DNA of 64,000 bases from assembly GCA_963682055.1 (NCBI GenBank), contig OY821743.1, positions 34,520,702-34,584,701 on the forward strand, read 5' to 3'. Made by a program: the position numbers and the translations under genes. Below the pieces are notes generated by a model, which saw only the letters and a program-made list of their open reading frames with translations, had not been told where the DNA came from and made no database searches. This DNA is from Primula veris (Eukaryota; Streptophyta; Magnoliopsida; Ericales; Primulaceae). Below, one piece after another: positions 34,295 to 46,201 of this stretch (within the stretch, counting starts at the first letter, position 1; every line of letters starts with the position of its first letter).

Positions 34295-34841
34295 GTTCTA
34301 CCTATGAAAATAGCATACTTGTTACTTCTAAAAAGAAAGTGAGTTGAACAGAGGTACAAAACTAAGTTATTCATAGCTTAAAACTATTTTGACCATAGGT
34401 GTATTTTTTTTATAGGATTTTCAGGGTGATGAGATATCAGATATGTCACGCAATTTCAACGGGGCTGAGGTGTTAAATCGTAATGTGGCCCCGTACTATT
34501 TTCCTACATGAACCCTAATTAAAGTGCCCAATATATAGCTTGTTAAATCCCAGGACTTTCCTGTTTTCATTTGTAAAGGATTTTACAAGGGTAGTAGGCA
34601 CACGCTGCTACCATAACATGTTTCATGATAATTGGATCTTACTATTTCCTCTTTGTGAGCTCATAAAAGCTGATCTGTAAACAAATCAATATCAACACCA
34701 GCTATCCCAGCTTTCTCACCCCCTTTTCGATCATTAACTGTGCTTTATGGTCCTATGGGATATTTTTTTATATAAGATATTCATACTATAAGCTAGTAAT
34801 CAAGAGGATTTTTTTGTTATTTCTTGAAAGGAAAAAGTTGA
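34295..34841. repeat. Right flank of array; segment duplicated at 37130-37541
   Basis: About 34390-34660 matches about 37130-37541 (without the MITE there). Shared pieces include AACGGGGCTGAGG, AAAGTGCCCAATA, GACTTTCCTGT, TTTTACAAGGGTAGTA and TAATTGGATCTTAC. No gene seen. This copy shows the empty site for the MITE at 37270. Confidence 0.7.
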
Positions 34842-35655
<814 letters not shown>

Positions 35656-35878
35656 TTGTTTTCCAAGGAAATTGAGGAAAAGCAGCGAAATGGATAGAGA
35701 GAATAGAGAGGAAGATTAGTTGATGAACTTGGATATATATATTAGATGGATAGTCACAGATCGAATAGCATATTGCATAGTTAATAACTATGTTCATGAA
35801 CTTTGACTAAATAAAATTATGACCTAGAGAGAGAAAGTGGGCGAAACCTATCAGCGCATGACTAAAGTGGTTGTGTTG
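35656..35878. other. Upstream region of the PRISE pseudogene
   Basis: Contains a TATATATATA-rich stretch at about 35731-35745 that could be the former TATA region. No other feature seen. Confidence 0.35.
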
Positions 35879-36011
35879 CTAAAGTGGTTGTGTCTAAATT
35901 TTAACAACGGTTTAGCAACACAATTTGTTATTAAACTGTTTCTAAAATTTAGTCACAACCAATTTAACAACATAACAAAAAAAGATGATAAATGAACTTT
36001 TTCTTGTAATG
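35879..36011. mobile_element. Small hairpin-forming MITE-like element
   Basis: Imperfect inverted repeat: GTGGTTGTGTCTAAATTTTA near 35879-35898 pairs with TAAAATTTAGTCACAACCA near 35945-35964. The right edge TTTTTCTTGTAATG (to about 36011) resembles the ends of plant CACTA-type MITEs. The left edge and target duplication are not clear. Confidence 0.45.
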
Positions 36012-36050
36012 AAAATCGATAAATTGGATGCCCAACACATATCTCCCGAC

Positions 36051-36559
36051 TCTCCGGTAAACAAATCATTCGCTGCTATAGTACTGCAATCTAAACTTAA
36101 AACGTTAAATATTGAACCCAAATATCTTGGAGTCTATAAGGGAGAACCCTTAATTCACTTTTGAAAAGAGGATGTTCATAAGCTTTCGGAGCCATTAAAA
36201 TATACGGTTGTTGGCAAATCTACGCATGGCAAACCTTACATCAACGAAATTAAAAAAGTTTTTGGTAAGTTACAGTTGAAAGCAAATTATCAAGTTGGTG
36301 TTATGGATGCAAAACATATTCTTATACGTTGTTTCCATAAAGAGGATTTTCCGAGAATTTGGTTGAAAAAAGTGTGGTTCATTGAACGTTATCCTATGAG
36401 AACGTTTAAGTGAACATATTATGGAGTGGATTTCTTTACTCAAGCTCGCTATACATTTATATAACAATACCAGCATTTTCTCCATAGCTAAAGCTTTTGG
36501 AAAGCCTCTAAAATTGGATATCAATTTCGATAGGACTAAACGGTTCAACAAATATTAAT
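36051..36559 (+). pseudogene. DUF4283-type LINE ORF1 relic
   Basis: Plus-strand reading in shifting frames gives pieces typical of the DUF4283 domain found with plant LINE-1-type elements: KEDVHKLSEPLKYTVVGKS, INEIKKVFGKLQLKANYQVG, AKHILIRCFHKEDFPRIWLK, VWFIERYPMRTFK and, after a frame change, FSIAKAFGKPLKLD. It is broken by at least three stops (one before KEDVH, one after RTFK, one after RYTFI) and one frameshift. No reverse transcriptase follows. Confidence 0.7.
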
Positions 36560-37129
36560 CGTAGTTCGTTAGCGAATAGCGAGATTGTGATCTCTTAAAA
36601 AGATTGTCAAATAATATGTATTACAACAATTATTCCCCAAATATTAATCACAATTACATTTAGCTTTTTTTAGTCTTCACGTGCCAGAATCCGGTTAATT
36701 TATATTTCTTAAAGTGATCCTCTAAATGCACTACACTTTAATTATAAGCCAAAACAAATGTTAAACAAATCCTCTAAATTTATAAGCTGTGAGTTTCCAA
36801 CCATATAATATTTATTTCTTTTTTTCAATATTTACATTCGTCATTAGTTAATAATCCTAGTGATTCTATTTCTATGTTTATTCTAATAATATGATATTAA
36901 CAAAAATTCTTTTTTATTGATTGATCATTCATTTTTAATTTTTTTCATGTAAATATAGGAGCCAAGACTTAAGTTAATTTCTAAGATCATTTTCTGATTA
37001 TAAGCACTCTAATAATAATCTTCCAAAGTTAATGAATATTTTATAAGATGATTTTGCATACAGTATGACGTCATATAAATTAGCAAAATTTGGGTCGTCT
37101 TTTAATCAGGTGTGACTTTGTCTTACATG
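36560..37129. other. AT-rich intergenic DNA
   Basis: No gene or clear repeat recognised; may include the decayed remainder of the LINE. Confidence 0.35.
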
Positions 37130-37541
37130 TGACCTATAGATGTATTTTTCTACAGGATTTTCTGGGTGATATAATATATATGTTACACAATTTTAACGGG
37201 GCTGAGGTTTAAACCGTAATGCAGCCCTAAAGTGCCCAATAGCTTGTTAAATCAAGAGGACTTTCCTGTCACTAAAAAAAAAAATACCCAAATCGTGACG
37301 AAATTAGTTACGGTATTTTTTTTTACGATGTTATTAGCGACGGTTTTTGTGACGACTTTGTGACAGTTTAATCAATTTGCGACAGATTTGTGACATATTT
37401 TTAAATTAGTGACAGGCTTGTGACAACTTTTGACTCTCATTAAATCAAACATTATTTTGTTGTAGTTTGTTTTTAATTTGTAAAGGCTTTTACAAGGGTA
37501 GTAAGTAAGCACAAGGTAATTGGATCTTACGATTTCCTCTG
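37130..37541. repeat. Second copy of the duplicated segment at 34390-34660, interrupted by a MITE
   Basis: Same block order as the copy at 34390-34660, split after GACTTTCCTGT by the MITE at 37270-37467. It resumes with TTTGTAAAGG and TTTTACAAGGGTAGTA. Confidence 0.7.
37270..37467 (+). mobile_element. CACTA-type MITE copy 1
   Basis: Starts CACTAAAAAAA and ends GTAGTT (consensus GTAGTG), with 3-bp target duplication TGT (37267-37269 and 37468-37470). The unoccupied duplicate near 34590 confirms the insertion. Shares GCGACGGTTTTTGTGACGA and TTAGTGACAGGCTTGTGACA with the other copies. Confidence 0.85.
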
Positions 37542-38078
37542 GAAGCATTTTCCCCGCTATTATTTGAACAAATTGGTGGTGGTGTTGGCCTTGAATACAC
37601 AACTTAAAAGGATGATAAAGAGCCTCCAACATGAGATTCTGATAAGAAAAATGGAAAAGGAATTAATCTAAATTGTTTAGAAATGAAAACACTATTAGTC
37701 CAAAATGCTAGTAAATTTAACTTGACTAAGTCACTTAAGAGTATTTTTTGTAACTCTACAAAGTTACTTTTGATTTTATCGACATTACGCCAGTTCGATT
37801 CTTCAATTTGTCCATAGCTGCGACCTTGAAACTTACTGGCCATTTTTACACATTAGCAATTTTGGAAAGGAAAATTATATTTTTCTGCCGTTTATTTATT
37901 TATTTTATTTTATTTTTGCAATTTGTTCATTTACAGATAACTTGATCAGTACATATCTCTTCTTATACCAAAACTTCTACATTAATTTTAAGAATATCTA
38001 GTGAGCCATAACAACCCTGCTCGGAAATTTGAGATTCAAAATGGGGATTATATCAAAGTAGCATAGGCAATTAATTAG
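37542..38078. other. Intergenic DNA without a supported gene
   Basis: Minus-strand open frames of 79-86 codons exist (37372-37843), one of them running through the MITE. No domain, splice structure or family resemblance was found. Confidence 0.35.
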
Positions 38079-38880
38079 CAATACCTATAACCTCTCTAAA
38101 TTAATACTCGTTAAATTAATAAATTTTCTAAAATAATAATTTTTTCCGGTCCCGACTTGAGTCAGTGTAAAAAATCAGCAATTTCGATAAATAAATAAGA
38201 TAATAAATTTTCTGAAAATCGTTATATAAATATTGGTCACGACGAAATTATAAATTAATAATTGTTTAAAATAACAAACATTAATAGGACGGCTTAATGA
38301 AGTATGATTCTATAGTTGTTTATTTTTTCTTAAAATTTAAATCTAGTTGAATCTCATCCCTTATTTTTCTAATCGCATCCAAAAGGTTTGATATGGTCTT
38401 TTCGAACTGCACCAAAAAAGAGTTATAGACACGATAAATGTTTACTTTCACGTGACTAGTTCCAAATGTACGGTATTATCTTCAAGTATCATATTCAACT
38501 TCATCTTTTTTATTGTTAAAAAAAACAATATTCATAATTTTTTTTTAAGTTCTTGGCCTCTGAAAATGTATCATTTTCATCTGGATAATCCAACAACTCA
38601 TTGATATCCGTTTTATTAAGATAACCGAGACCATCAATCATTTTTTCAAGTTCATAAATATATTTCTCAACAGTGGTTTCATCTGATAATTGAAAATCCA
38701 TTGACTGAACGAATTTTACAGTGTCAAAAATAATTTGTTATTGTCGCTCGGTGAACATTAATCGTTCCATCAATAAAACCTCTTTAAAATAATAATTATT
38801 AATTTATCGATTAATTAATAGCTCTCTAAATTAATAAATTTATACGATTCCGACATTATTAATTTATAAAGGTTTTACTG
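38079..38880 (-). mobile_element. Degenerate pogo-like (Tc1/mariner superfamily) element
   Basis: The right end, read on the minus strand, is CAGTAAAACC followed by TTTATAAATTAATAATG. The left end has the partner ACCTCTCTAAATTAATA, as in plant pogo/Lemi1-type elements. Subterminal ATTTATTAATTTAGAGAG-like repeats recur at both ends. It is about 800 bp with a short coding relic. The TA target duplication could not be confirmed. Confidence 0.55.
38516..38701 (-). pseudogene. Relic of transposase C-terminus within the pogo-like element
   Basis: A 61-codon acidic frame (VEKYIYELEKMIDGLG, NELLDYPDENDTFSEA) lies between the two ends. Its composition and position fit the acidic tail of pogo-type transposases. 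No DDE catalytic domain remains. Family assignment is inferred from the element ends, not from a motif. Confidence 0.4.
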
Positions 38881-39401
38881 TGCATTCGTTTTACCTATCT
38901 CGGCCAAAACATGACATTTGCCAATTTACCTAAACTCTGCTTAGTATGTTACCATAGCAACACGACCAGGGAGTAGATAAAAAAAGCATAAATTAAAACT
39001 ACAATTCAAAAATCTGTCACCTCCCTAATCATATCTAAATTATCATAATTTCGATTGTATCACAGATTACGTAAGCCAATAAATTAAATTGGATCGACTT
39101 GGACATGGATAGTAGTATATGAGCATAGAGCATAGAGCATAGAGCATAGAGCAAAGTTAAATGACTAAATCCAAATGGAAAACTTCTAATCTTATGTTAA
39201 AAGACAGGGCAAAACAAAAGGTTACTATAGTTTTTCTTTTGCCAGGTAAAAAAAGATGCTTAAGATTGCTATATTTAATTGCAGACGCAGACCAGGGACA
39301 AATTTTACGTCGTTTACAAAGCTTATCACCAACACGTTGCAGTTTACACTAATAAACTAATAAATTCAAAAGCAAAATGGTAATAGAGGAAGCAAAGTTA
39401 G
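38881..39401. other. Intergenic and upstream region of the peptide gene
   Basis: Contains a short tandem AGAGCAT array at about 39120-39155. The block AAAAGCAAAATGG near 39368, shared with 47311, marks the start of the duplicated promoter. No other gene seen. Confidence 0.45.
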
Positions 39402-39409
39402 TATATAAA
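39402..39409 (+). promoter_or_regulatory. TATA box of small cysteine-rich peptide gene A
   Basis: TATATAAA about 114 bp upstream of the ATG. It sits within a promoter block also found, diverged, at 47311-47364. Confidence 0.5.
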
Positions 39410-39522
39410 CAATGTCGAACCAAAGATAATCATACCATCGCTTAGCCAAGAATTAGCGTTGATCTAATTATTTCATTTACTCCCAAAACTAATTCAAGTA
39501 AAGAAAAGCAGCAGCAGAAAAG

Positions 39523-40412
39523 ATGGTACGCAGTGATAGTCTTATAATTACATTGAGGTTTCTGCTGATTGCTTTTATAATCATTTCTTCGTATGCGAAA
39601 ATTACTTCATGTGTTCGTCAAGTACATGTTACCATGCGGGAGTTGGCAGGTATAATTTTCATCTTTTTCCTGGGACATCAACTAAGTGAAAGATTATAAA
39701 GATCCTTCATAATGTTGATTAAAAATAACATGAAAAGGATCAAGTGAAAATGGATCCAAATGGTTGGCATGAATATCTAATTTTTCTATTCTTTAAAATA
39801 TCAATTCACCAGACCTATCTACTCCGATGATACATAACATGAATACACATATTTCACGTTTCATGCCTGCCTGTATTTATGTAGATATAAATCGCATTAA
39901 TTTTTGTCTCCGTATGCGTGTATGTTCAAGAAGGATAATATCGAGACGTATCAAACCTTTTTTGCAGTATATTGAAAATATTAGAAGAATGTGTTTTCCA
40001 TCTTCTCTTGGGTGTAATCACCAAATTAGCACAGAAATCATATCATAATAAATTACTTTTTTTTGTACACACTATCATAATTAATTACTAATACTTAACC
40101 AAAATATATAAAATACAATCAAGAGCTAATATGTTTATTTCATGATATGAAGGACCTCTTACTTTTCCTATATACTCTGAAAGGTTGTATACTGGTAAGG
40201 CTCAGCATGATCCATCCAATAGTGAAATATTAATTTAATTTGCCACCACAAAAGCCGTTCTGATATTTACATTTCTAAAAGCAGTATGTTTCTAGTTAAC
40301 ATTTTTTTTTGATTTACTTGTGACTATGAAATTTGCAGTTCATACTTGTTGCAAGAATATACCCATCCTCAATATATGTGTGTCAAGTTGTATTGGGTCC
40401 AATTGTTGTTAA
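39523..40412 (+). CDS. Small secreted cysteine-rich peptide, gene A (66 aa, two exons)
   Basis: Exon 1 (39523-39649) encodes 42 residues, with a hydrophobic signal-peptide-like segment LRFLLIAFIIISSYA after MVRSDSLIIT. It ends at a GTATAA donor. After a 689-bp intron, exon 2 (40339-40412) follows a TTTGCAG acceptor. The split codon gives Val43 and the frame runs to TAA. The mature part has seven Cys: one at 30 and six in the last 21 residues, spaced CC-X8-C-X3-C-X4-CC. An AATAAAG signal follows near 40465. A second locus at 47.3-48.6 kb shares promoter block, exon-2 phase, Cys spacing and 3' flank. Family not recognised; the small size and spacing suggest an apoplastic signalling or defence-type peptide. 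No expression evidence. Confidence 0.6.
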
Positions 40413-41487
40413 AGAAGAAGAAACCAGTATGCAAGGCTTGTGACTCTGCATGATGATGTCAATAATAAAGAGTAATTAGTTTCAGAAAATTTGAAATAAA
40501 GAGTTGTCACTTTATTAGTTTCAACTTTTGACATAACTGACGATTCAACCATGCCATTACGATATTACAGAACTCAAACTTGCAGTCATTATATTTATCT
40601 CTTTCGTTACGGACTTGCAAGTTGTATGAAAAATGATATTGTATAATGAAACCTACCAAACTATAAACCCTTGTTTAGTAAATAAAACTAACGTCGAATA
40701 ATTCTCGGTCGGCAGGACTAAATGGATCGACATTAATTTCAAACAACCAACAGTAGAATATATAAAAAGAAAGAAAATTGTGGTAATATATGAAATTACA
40801 TATATATAAAGAACCATTATAAACTGACAAAACTTAGGGAGAGTTTCTTGTTTTTGGAGACCGTTCGTGCATGTTGCATATCATGACTCCATTATACACA
40901 AAATGAACCCCTAAGCTTCTTAGTTCTTGACTTATTCATACATTCCACAGATGCTGACCCAGAAATTTAAGTTTGGGGCTGTCTTTCAAATGACGTCGTC
41001 TAATGCATTTACATTTTTATTTTAAGAAAGAGTCATAAAAATTGAATTTGTAATTTTCGAGAGGCCCCACTGCCCCAGCTCGCCCCTCCCCTGACCATCC
41101 ACGCATCGAGAAACCACCACTGTTCGACCTCCTCCAGTTTTGTTCCTGTCACCGACCTCATTGATTGTGATATTGATCTTACGGGGGGAACATTTTCTTT
41201 AATAGGGTTTCCTCCTATTTTACTTAACCTAATTAATAAGCCCTTGTTGTACCGCACTCCCGTCTTCGATGGGGTCTGCTCTTTTTTTTTTTTGGGAGAG
41301 TATGCCAATCTTTCTCTCACAATCTCATCCCAAGGTTTGACAAAAATGATCTGGAGGAGGTTGGAGGGTGGTGTTCGACCCATTTTACTTAGCCACATCA
41401 TCCCTTACAAAATATAAATACAAGTTTCATTCATTACTAATAATGTAAAACTAGTATTTGCATGAATGAGCCGTATATGTATACTGG
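40413..41487. other. Intergenic DNA, possible transposon remnant
   Basis: 3' flank of the peptide gene up to about 40530, then AT-rich DNA. A 122-codon minus-strand frame (41033-41401) has no recognised domain and looks like transposon-derived or chance sequence. Not called as a gene. Confidence 0.35.
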
Positions 41488-41772
41488 AAGTACAAACAGT
41501 CATCCCCAGGCCCAGACACTGGTTCCCCGAGCCCAGACGCTGGTTCTCCGGGGGCACATGCTGGTTCCCCGGGCCCAGACGCTGGTTCCCTGAGCCCACA
41601 TGCTGGTTCCTCGGGCCCACATGCTCCCACTGGCCCATTGACCTCTCACCCGTATCCTAATCCTCCTATGGCTCCTTATAACCTGTACCCTCCTCTGACT
41701 CCTTATAACCCGTACCCTCCTCTGACTCCTTATAACCCGTACATATGTACCCTCCCCCTCCCCCTACAATAA
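41488..41772 (+). other. Exon-like proline-rich segment (copy 1)
   Basis: Open frame with five imperfect repeats of a Gly-Ser-Pro-Asp/His-Ala unit (SPDAGSPGAHAGSPGPDAGS), then a Tyr-Pro-rich tail with TPYNPYPPL repeats, ending at TAA 41770-41772. The composition is arabinogalactan/extensin-like. No start codon or signal peptide is in frame, so it would be a terminal exon or a remnant. A diverged copy lies at 46202-46436 with the same stop position and the same following sequence ATATACATAACCATC. Confidence 0.4.
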
Positions 41773-42717
41773 TTAATATACATAACCATCAGCCTCCCCC
41801 ACCCGAGCCCGCACCAGGGGTGTTGGAATCGTTGGGACGGTGCACGGCCCAGGTGGGCTGGGAGTGGTTAAATGCGCCGCGATAAGGTATCTTTTCGAAA
41901 CACTTTATTTACTGTGATTTACTTTGGTTATTATTTAAACGCATAGGAAACCTTTCATTGCAACTTATCCCAGGAGTACTGTTTTTCAGCTAACTGTAGT
42001 TTACAATAATCAAGTGTATGATATAACTTGCTTTTTTGGTTTCTTTTTATTGAGACCATGTCCAAGAATTGTGTTATCCGGTTTCCTTGAGATTGTTGTT
42101 GATGGTGATTGGTGAGTAAATAAATATTAACAGCTTTTACTAGCAATGCGTTTGGCGTATCAATGCTTATTGTGATAAGAACCGGCTTTCCACGTTGATT
42201 CTAGATTTCTTCTACTACTTTGTTATTAGTTTCAATATTTGTAGTCCGTCTCCCGGTCTCCGATATCAGGTTACCGTTATCTGTAGAATGTACTCTTCAT
42301 GAATGTTCAGAATTCACATCTTTTATTATTTGGTATTATAATATGTGCAACCATGACCATGATTATGGTTAATACGCATTCAAAAGTGGTACTGGGCCGA
42401 AATTTACCCTTAATATCATGGTGTTTGAGATAGTAACAATTAATACCATGTGGTTTTTAAATGTGCAATTTTCAATTCCACACACACACACACACATAAA
42501 AATAGGTCTTCACTGGTATTTATCTAAATTTTGGTTTATTTGCTTTGATAATTAATAATTTACAAAAAAAATAATTGCACTGACGTATTGCTAATAAACA
42601 GTTAACATTCACTTGTACAAAGTGTGATGATTTTATTATTAATTTTTTTGTGACAAAGGGCTTCATATTTTAAATGACTTTGTACAAGTGAAAAAAAAGA
42701 GTAAGTGATCAATACGT
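41773..42717. other. Intergenic DNA with a CA microsatellite
   Basis: No gene recognised. A short (CA)n tract lies at about 42479-42496. Confidence 0.4.
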
Positions 42718-42899
42718 CACTACAAAAAAATTCCCAAATAATGACGGGATTAGTGACGATATTTTTTGTAACGAGCTTATTAACGACTATTTTTATGATA
42801 GTTTAGTCAATTTGTAACAGATTTGTGACAACTTTTTAAATTAGTGACAGACTTGTGATAATTTTTTACTCTCACTGAATCAAACATTATTTTGTAATG
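42718..42899 (+). mobile_element. CACTA-type MITE copy 2
   Basis: Starts CACTACAAAAAAA and ends TTTGTAATG. Perfect 3-bp duplication CGT (42715-42717 and 42900-42902). 182 bp, with the family's GTGACAGA and TTAGTGACAG blocks. Confidence 0.85.
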
Positions 42900-44183
42900 C
42901 GTGTAGAGTTGCTGCAGACGACACTGTACAACAGTTGTTAAAAAAAAAGGTGAAGCTATAGTAAAAGCTCTTTATAATAATACTTTATATAGAAATAAAG
43001 TTTATATAAGATTAAAAATTATCGGTCTCAACTTGTGACAAGTAATAAATAATACAAATATGTAATTTTTAACACGTTCTCTATGCTACATTATACATAT
43101 TATTTATATTGTAAATATAACTCTATATAGTGAAAAAAACATAAATTTGTAAAATTACATATATGTAATTTTTAATACGTTCTCTATGCTAAATTATGCA
43201 TAGTATTTATACTGTAAAGAGAGTATTAGATAAAATTTAAATGAATTTCCACATTTCTAATTACATTTACCCAATTTTGTAATTAATAAAGTACTTGATT
43301 AAATTTTCTTAAATTTATGAGTCTATTATATTCATGAGTTTCCACTTCTATATCTAGTTAAAGTAACAATATGTAATTATACCGTACTAGTTAGTTAAAC
43401 AATTTATACATTTTACTTGAATTATGAAAATTATATATTTAAATATATTTATATTTTTTTATATATGAAACTCTACTTAATAATAACAACATATGTATGT
43501 ACAAGGAGTAATATTTTTTCAGTTATGAAGAATCTATGACTAGATATTCTATTTCACTATCTTAACCTCACTTTCCTTAAAAAAAACACGCAAAACATAT
43601 AAATACAAGAACCCTAAATTACAACCACTTCAATCGGAGGATTTCAATTAACACACTATTTCTCTAATTATTCTCTCACTACATAGTCGAATACACCTAA
43701 ACAACATGTATCGATCAGGTAAGTGTCATAACAAGGTTGTTGAATGCATATTTGTAGAGTTCATAGTGCGGAAAGGAGATTTCTAAAATGTGCAAGTGAT
43801 CAATGCTATTTTGGCTATCATGAAATTATACATGCAGTCTTTGTACAGAACGCGGTATTGAATGCAGTGTGACTAAATGTTCTGTCAAAAACTAGTTGTT
43901 CAAGCCCTTTATTAGCGGTATTTACATGCTCCGTTTATTTTGTTGTAAAATAGGGGTAAACAAACATTTACGGGTAAAATAGATTTTCCGGGTGATTGGT
44001 TTAACGTAAAACATTTTTTTTGAGAAAACTTTTTCTACATATTCAGTAAAATTGGGGGAAACGATCACCCCGCAAATAAAATTGTAAATGGTTTACGAAG
44101 CCTAATACTAGTATTATAACTATTATTAATTATAGGTCTATTCTTTCAAAATTATTTAATAATTAGTCCAATTTTATCTACTA
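42900..44183. other. AT-rich intergenic DNA
   Basis: No supported gene. Around 42960-43220 two related blocks (ATATGTAATTTTTAA, then ACGTTCTCTATGCTA) form an imperfect direct repeat about 105 bp apart. At 43570-43730 there is a TATA-like ATATAAATAC, a leader, and ATGTATCGATCAG directly before a GTAAGT donor. That resembles a tiny first exon, but no coherent downstream exon was found. Confidence 0.35.
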
Positions 44184-44424
44184 ACCAATAAAAAAAAGGA
44201 AAAAACACGAAAAATTCTAAAAAAATAACAAAAATGGAAAAAAAATAAAAATAAAAATCGAAAAATCTAAAAAACCCAAGAAAATTTGAAAAAGCTAAAA
44301 TCTAATTAACCAATAAAAATATAAAAAAAATAGGAAAAAATCTAAAAAATAACAAAAAATGGAAAAAATAAAACAAAAAATTCCGAAAAATCTAAAAAAC
44401 CCAAGAAAATTTGAAAAAGTTAAA
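44184..44424. repeat. Two-copy imperfect tandem duplication, A-rich
   Basis: About 120-bp unit present at roughly 44184-44301 and 44302-44424. Both start at an AACCAATAAAAA stretch and end AACCCAAGAAAATTTG followed by AAAAAG. Strongly A-rich on the plus strand. Confidence 0.75.
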
Positions 44425-45656
44425 AAAAGTCAATAATATCTTTTATACTTATAATTTTATGAGTTTATATGTTGAAAAATTATAAGTTAATATAAGTGAC
44501 GTATATGAAATAAAATATGTGTTTAGCTTAAGTTTCCTATACATGTTGAGATTTTTACCAATTATTTGTTAAAAAAATAATTTGTAAAAAAAACTTGAGT
44601 TTGTATAAAAATTTAGCCGGAAAATTTTTTATGCACCAACCGCGTGTAAATGAAAAGCAAACAAAAATTTTCAGTGTAAAACTTTCTCATAGAAATATTT
44701 TTTTCATGTAAAATTTTTATTATGAAACAAACGGAGTGCACATTAGTCTGTATTGGTTATATATACTAAGGTAATAAAATGATATAAACAAAACATTTTT
44801 GTAGCTAGAGAAAATTAATGAGTTTGTATTGGTGGGTCATAGCTCAAGAAAAATTGACTGAGGGGTTTTGTATGGGTGGGGGTAATAAGCTCAAGCAAAA
44901 TTGAGTATGTCTACAAAAGTTGTCCAGATATGGATATAAAATATATATTTTGTGGGCATGTCCAATGAGGATAGTAAAGACTGATGATACACAATTTTAA
45001 TGATTTTATATACAAACAATCACCGGACATACTTTAAGACTAATTGTTGAGAATGCTCTAAGTAACCTAATTCATCAAAACTTTTTGGAACCATCGGTAG
45101 ATTAAACACTTAAAATCACTACTTAAGATGAAGTAATTTGGCATACTCTGTCAAGGATATGGTATATTTTTTGGTACATAAAGTTGTTGCCTTCTAGATC
45201 TCTAGTTAGTTTTCTATACCAGAAATACATTCAGTAGGTTTGCGACTTTAAAATGAAAAACTCATCCTTTTGTTCAAAAAGAACCGTAAAATTTGATATT
45301 TTATATACTTTTTTATGTTTAATTATTTGTTTGTCAATTTATAAGATAGTAATATTAATAAATAAAGAAAATATTAAATGGAAAAATTTACAATTTTTTT
45401 TAATGAACACTTTACAAATAAAATATAACGTTGATTTAAAAAAATAATAAAAAAATAATTACAAATACATATGTAAAACTTGATTTGAAGAAATGTGCAC
45501 CCTAATCTTTTGATGTGCAAGGCTAACTTACTAAAAATGTGTTACAAACAATGCCAAAAGTAAATCGTGACTCATAAACTATGCAAAACAGAGTGAAGCT
45601 ACAAACACAAAAAATACTGAATACATGCATATAAGTATATAGAGAGAGAAAAGAGA
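44425..45656. other. AT-rich intergenic DNA
   Basis: No gene, RNA or clear mobile element recognised. Confidence 0.4.
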
Positions 45657-45937
45657 ATGGAAGAGAAATCAAGAGTAGCATTAGTGGCGGTGAAAGCAAC
45701 CAATGTCGGGGTTGATACATTCATCAATAATATCGGAAAGATGTCAACCCTGGTATTGTGATAGTCTATGTTTTGGTAGTGATCGTACTTATTATAGGAG
45801 CAATTTATTTGTTCTGTAAGTGGAGATACAAAGAGAACGATGACAAGTCTCTCTTCTCTGCATTTTCATGCTTAAATAGCACAAAAAACGATATTAATGC
45901 AAAACGCACACTAATAGCACAAAAAGCGCACGATTAG
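45657..45937 (+). pseudogene. Frameshifted small membrane-protein-like fragment
   Basis: An ATG frame (MEEKSRVALVAVKATNVGVD) stops soon after. A second frame, open from 45731, continues with KDVNPGIVIVYVLVVIVLII, then GAIYLFCKWRYKEN. This is one strong membrane segment followed by basic residues. A one-base shift near 45735 would link the two. The pattern (VK..., NPG, long hydrophobic stretch, basic tail) loosely recalls the small plant S1FA proteins; that resemblance is weak and from memory of the family. It could also be an unrelated membrane peptide relic. Confidence 0.35.
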
Positions 45938-46025
45938 CATTTTATCAACAACATAGCGAAATAAGTTTATGCATTTTTTGTCCACTAATCACTGTATCAG
46001 GATAAAAACACTACATAATGGGCTT
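45853..46025. repeat. Direct duplication, copy 1 (partner 46681-46857)
   Basis: Begins CTTCTCTGCATTTTCATGC and contains repeated GCACAAAAAGCG/C motifs, then CACGATTA, CATAGCGAAATA and GGATAAAA. The same order is found about 830 bp downstream. Confidence 0.75.
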
Positions 46026-46201
46026 TTTGATCGCTGATATAATGTATAAAGAGTGAGTCAATTATATAGTCTACAGAGTACATAATTACAGCTTTACATG
46101 ATATTAGCACGGAGTATGCTTGAGTTAGTTAAACAGGTATGACGGTTAAGATAAATTGTCACGTGCCAACAATGTCTGGTATAGAAAGATACTTTCATTT
46201 C

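Noticed and set aside
37372..37843. Overlapping minus-strand frames near the MITE
   Set aside because: One runs through the MITE and neither shows family resemblance or splice structure.
41033..41401. 122-codon minus-strand frame
   Set aside because: No domain or splice support; its end resembles non-coding transposon-type sequence.
43706..43880. Possible tiny first exon (ATGTATCGATCAG before GTAAGT)
   Set aside because: The promoter-like context is suggestive, but the only nearby acceptor gives a 14-codon product and no further exon was found.
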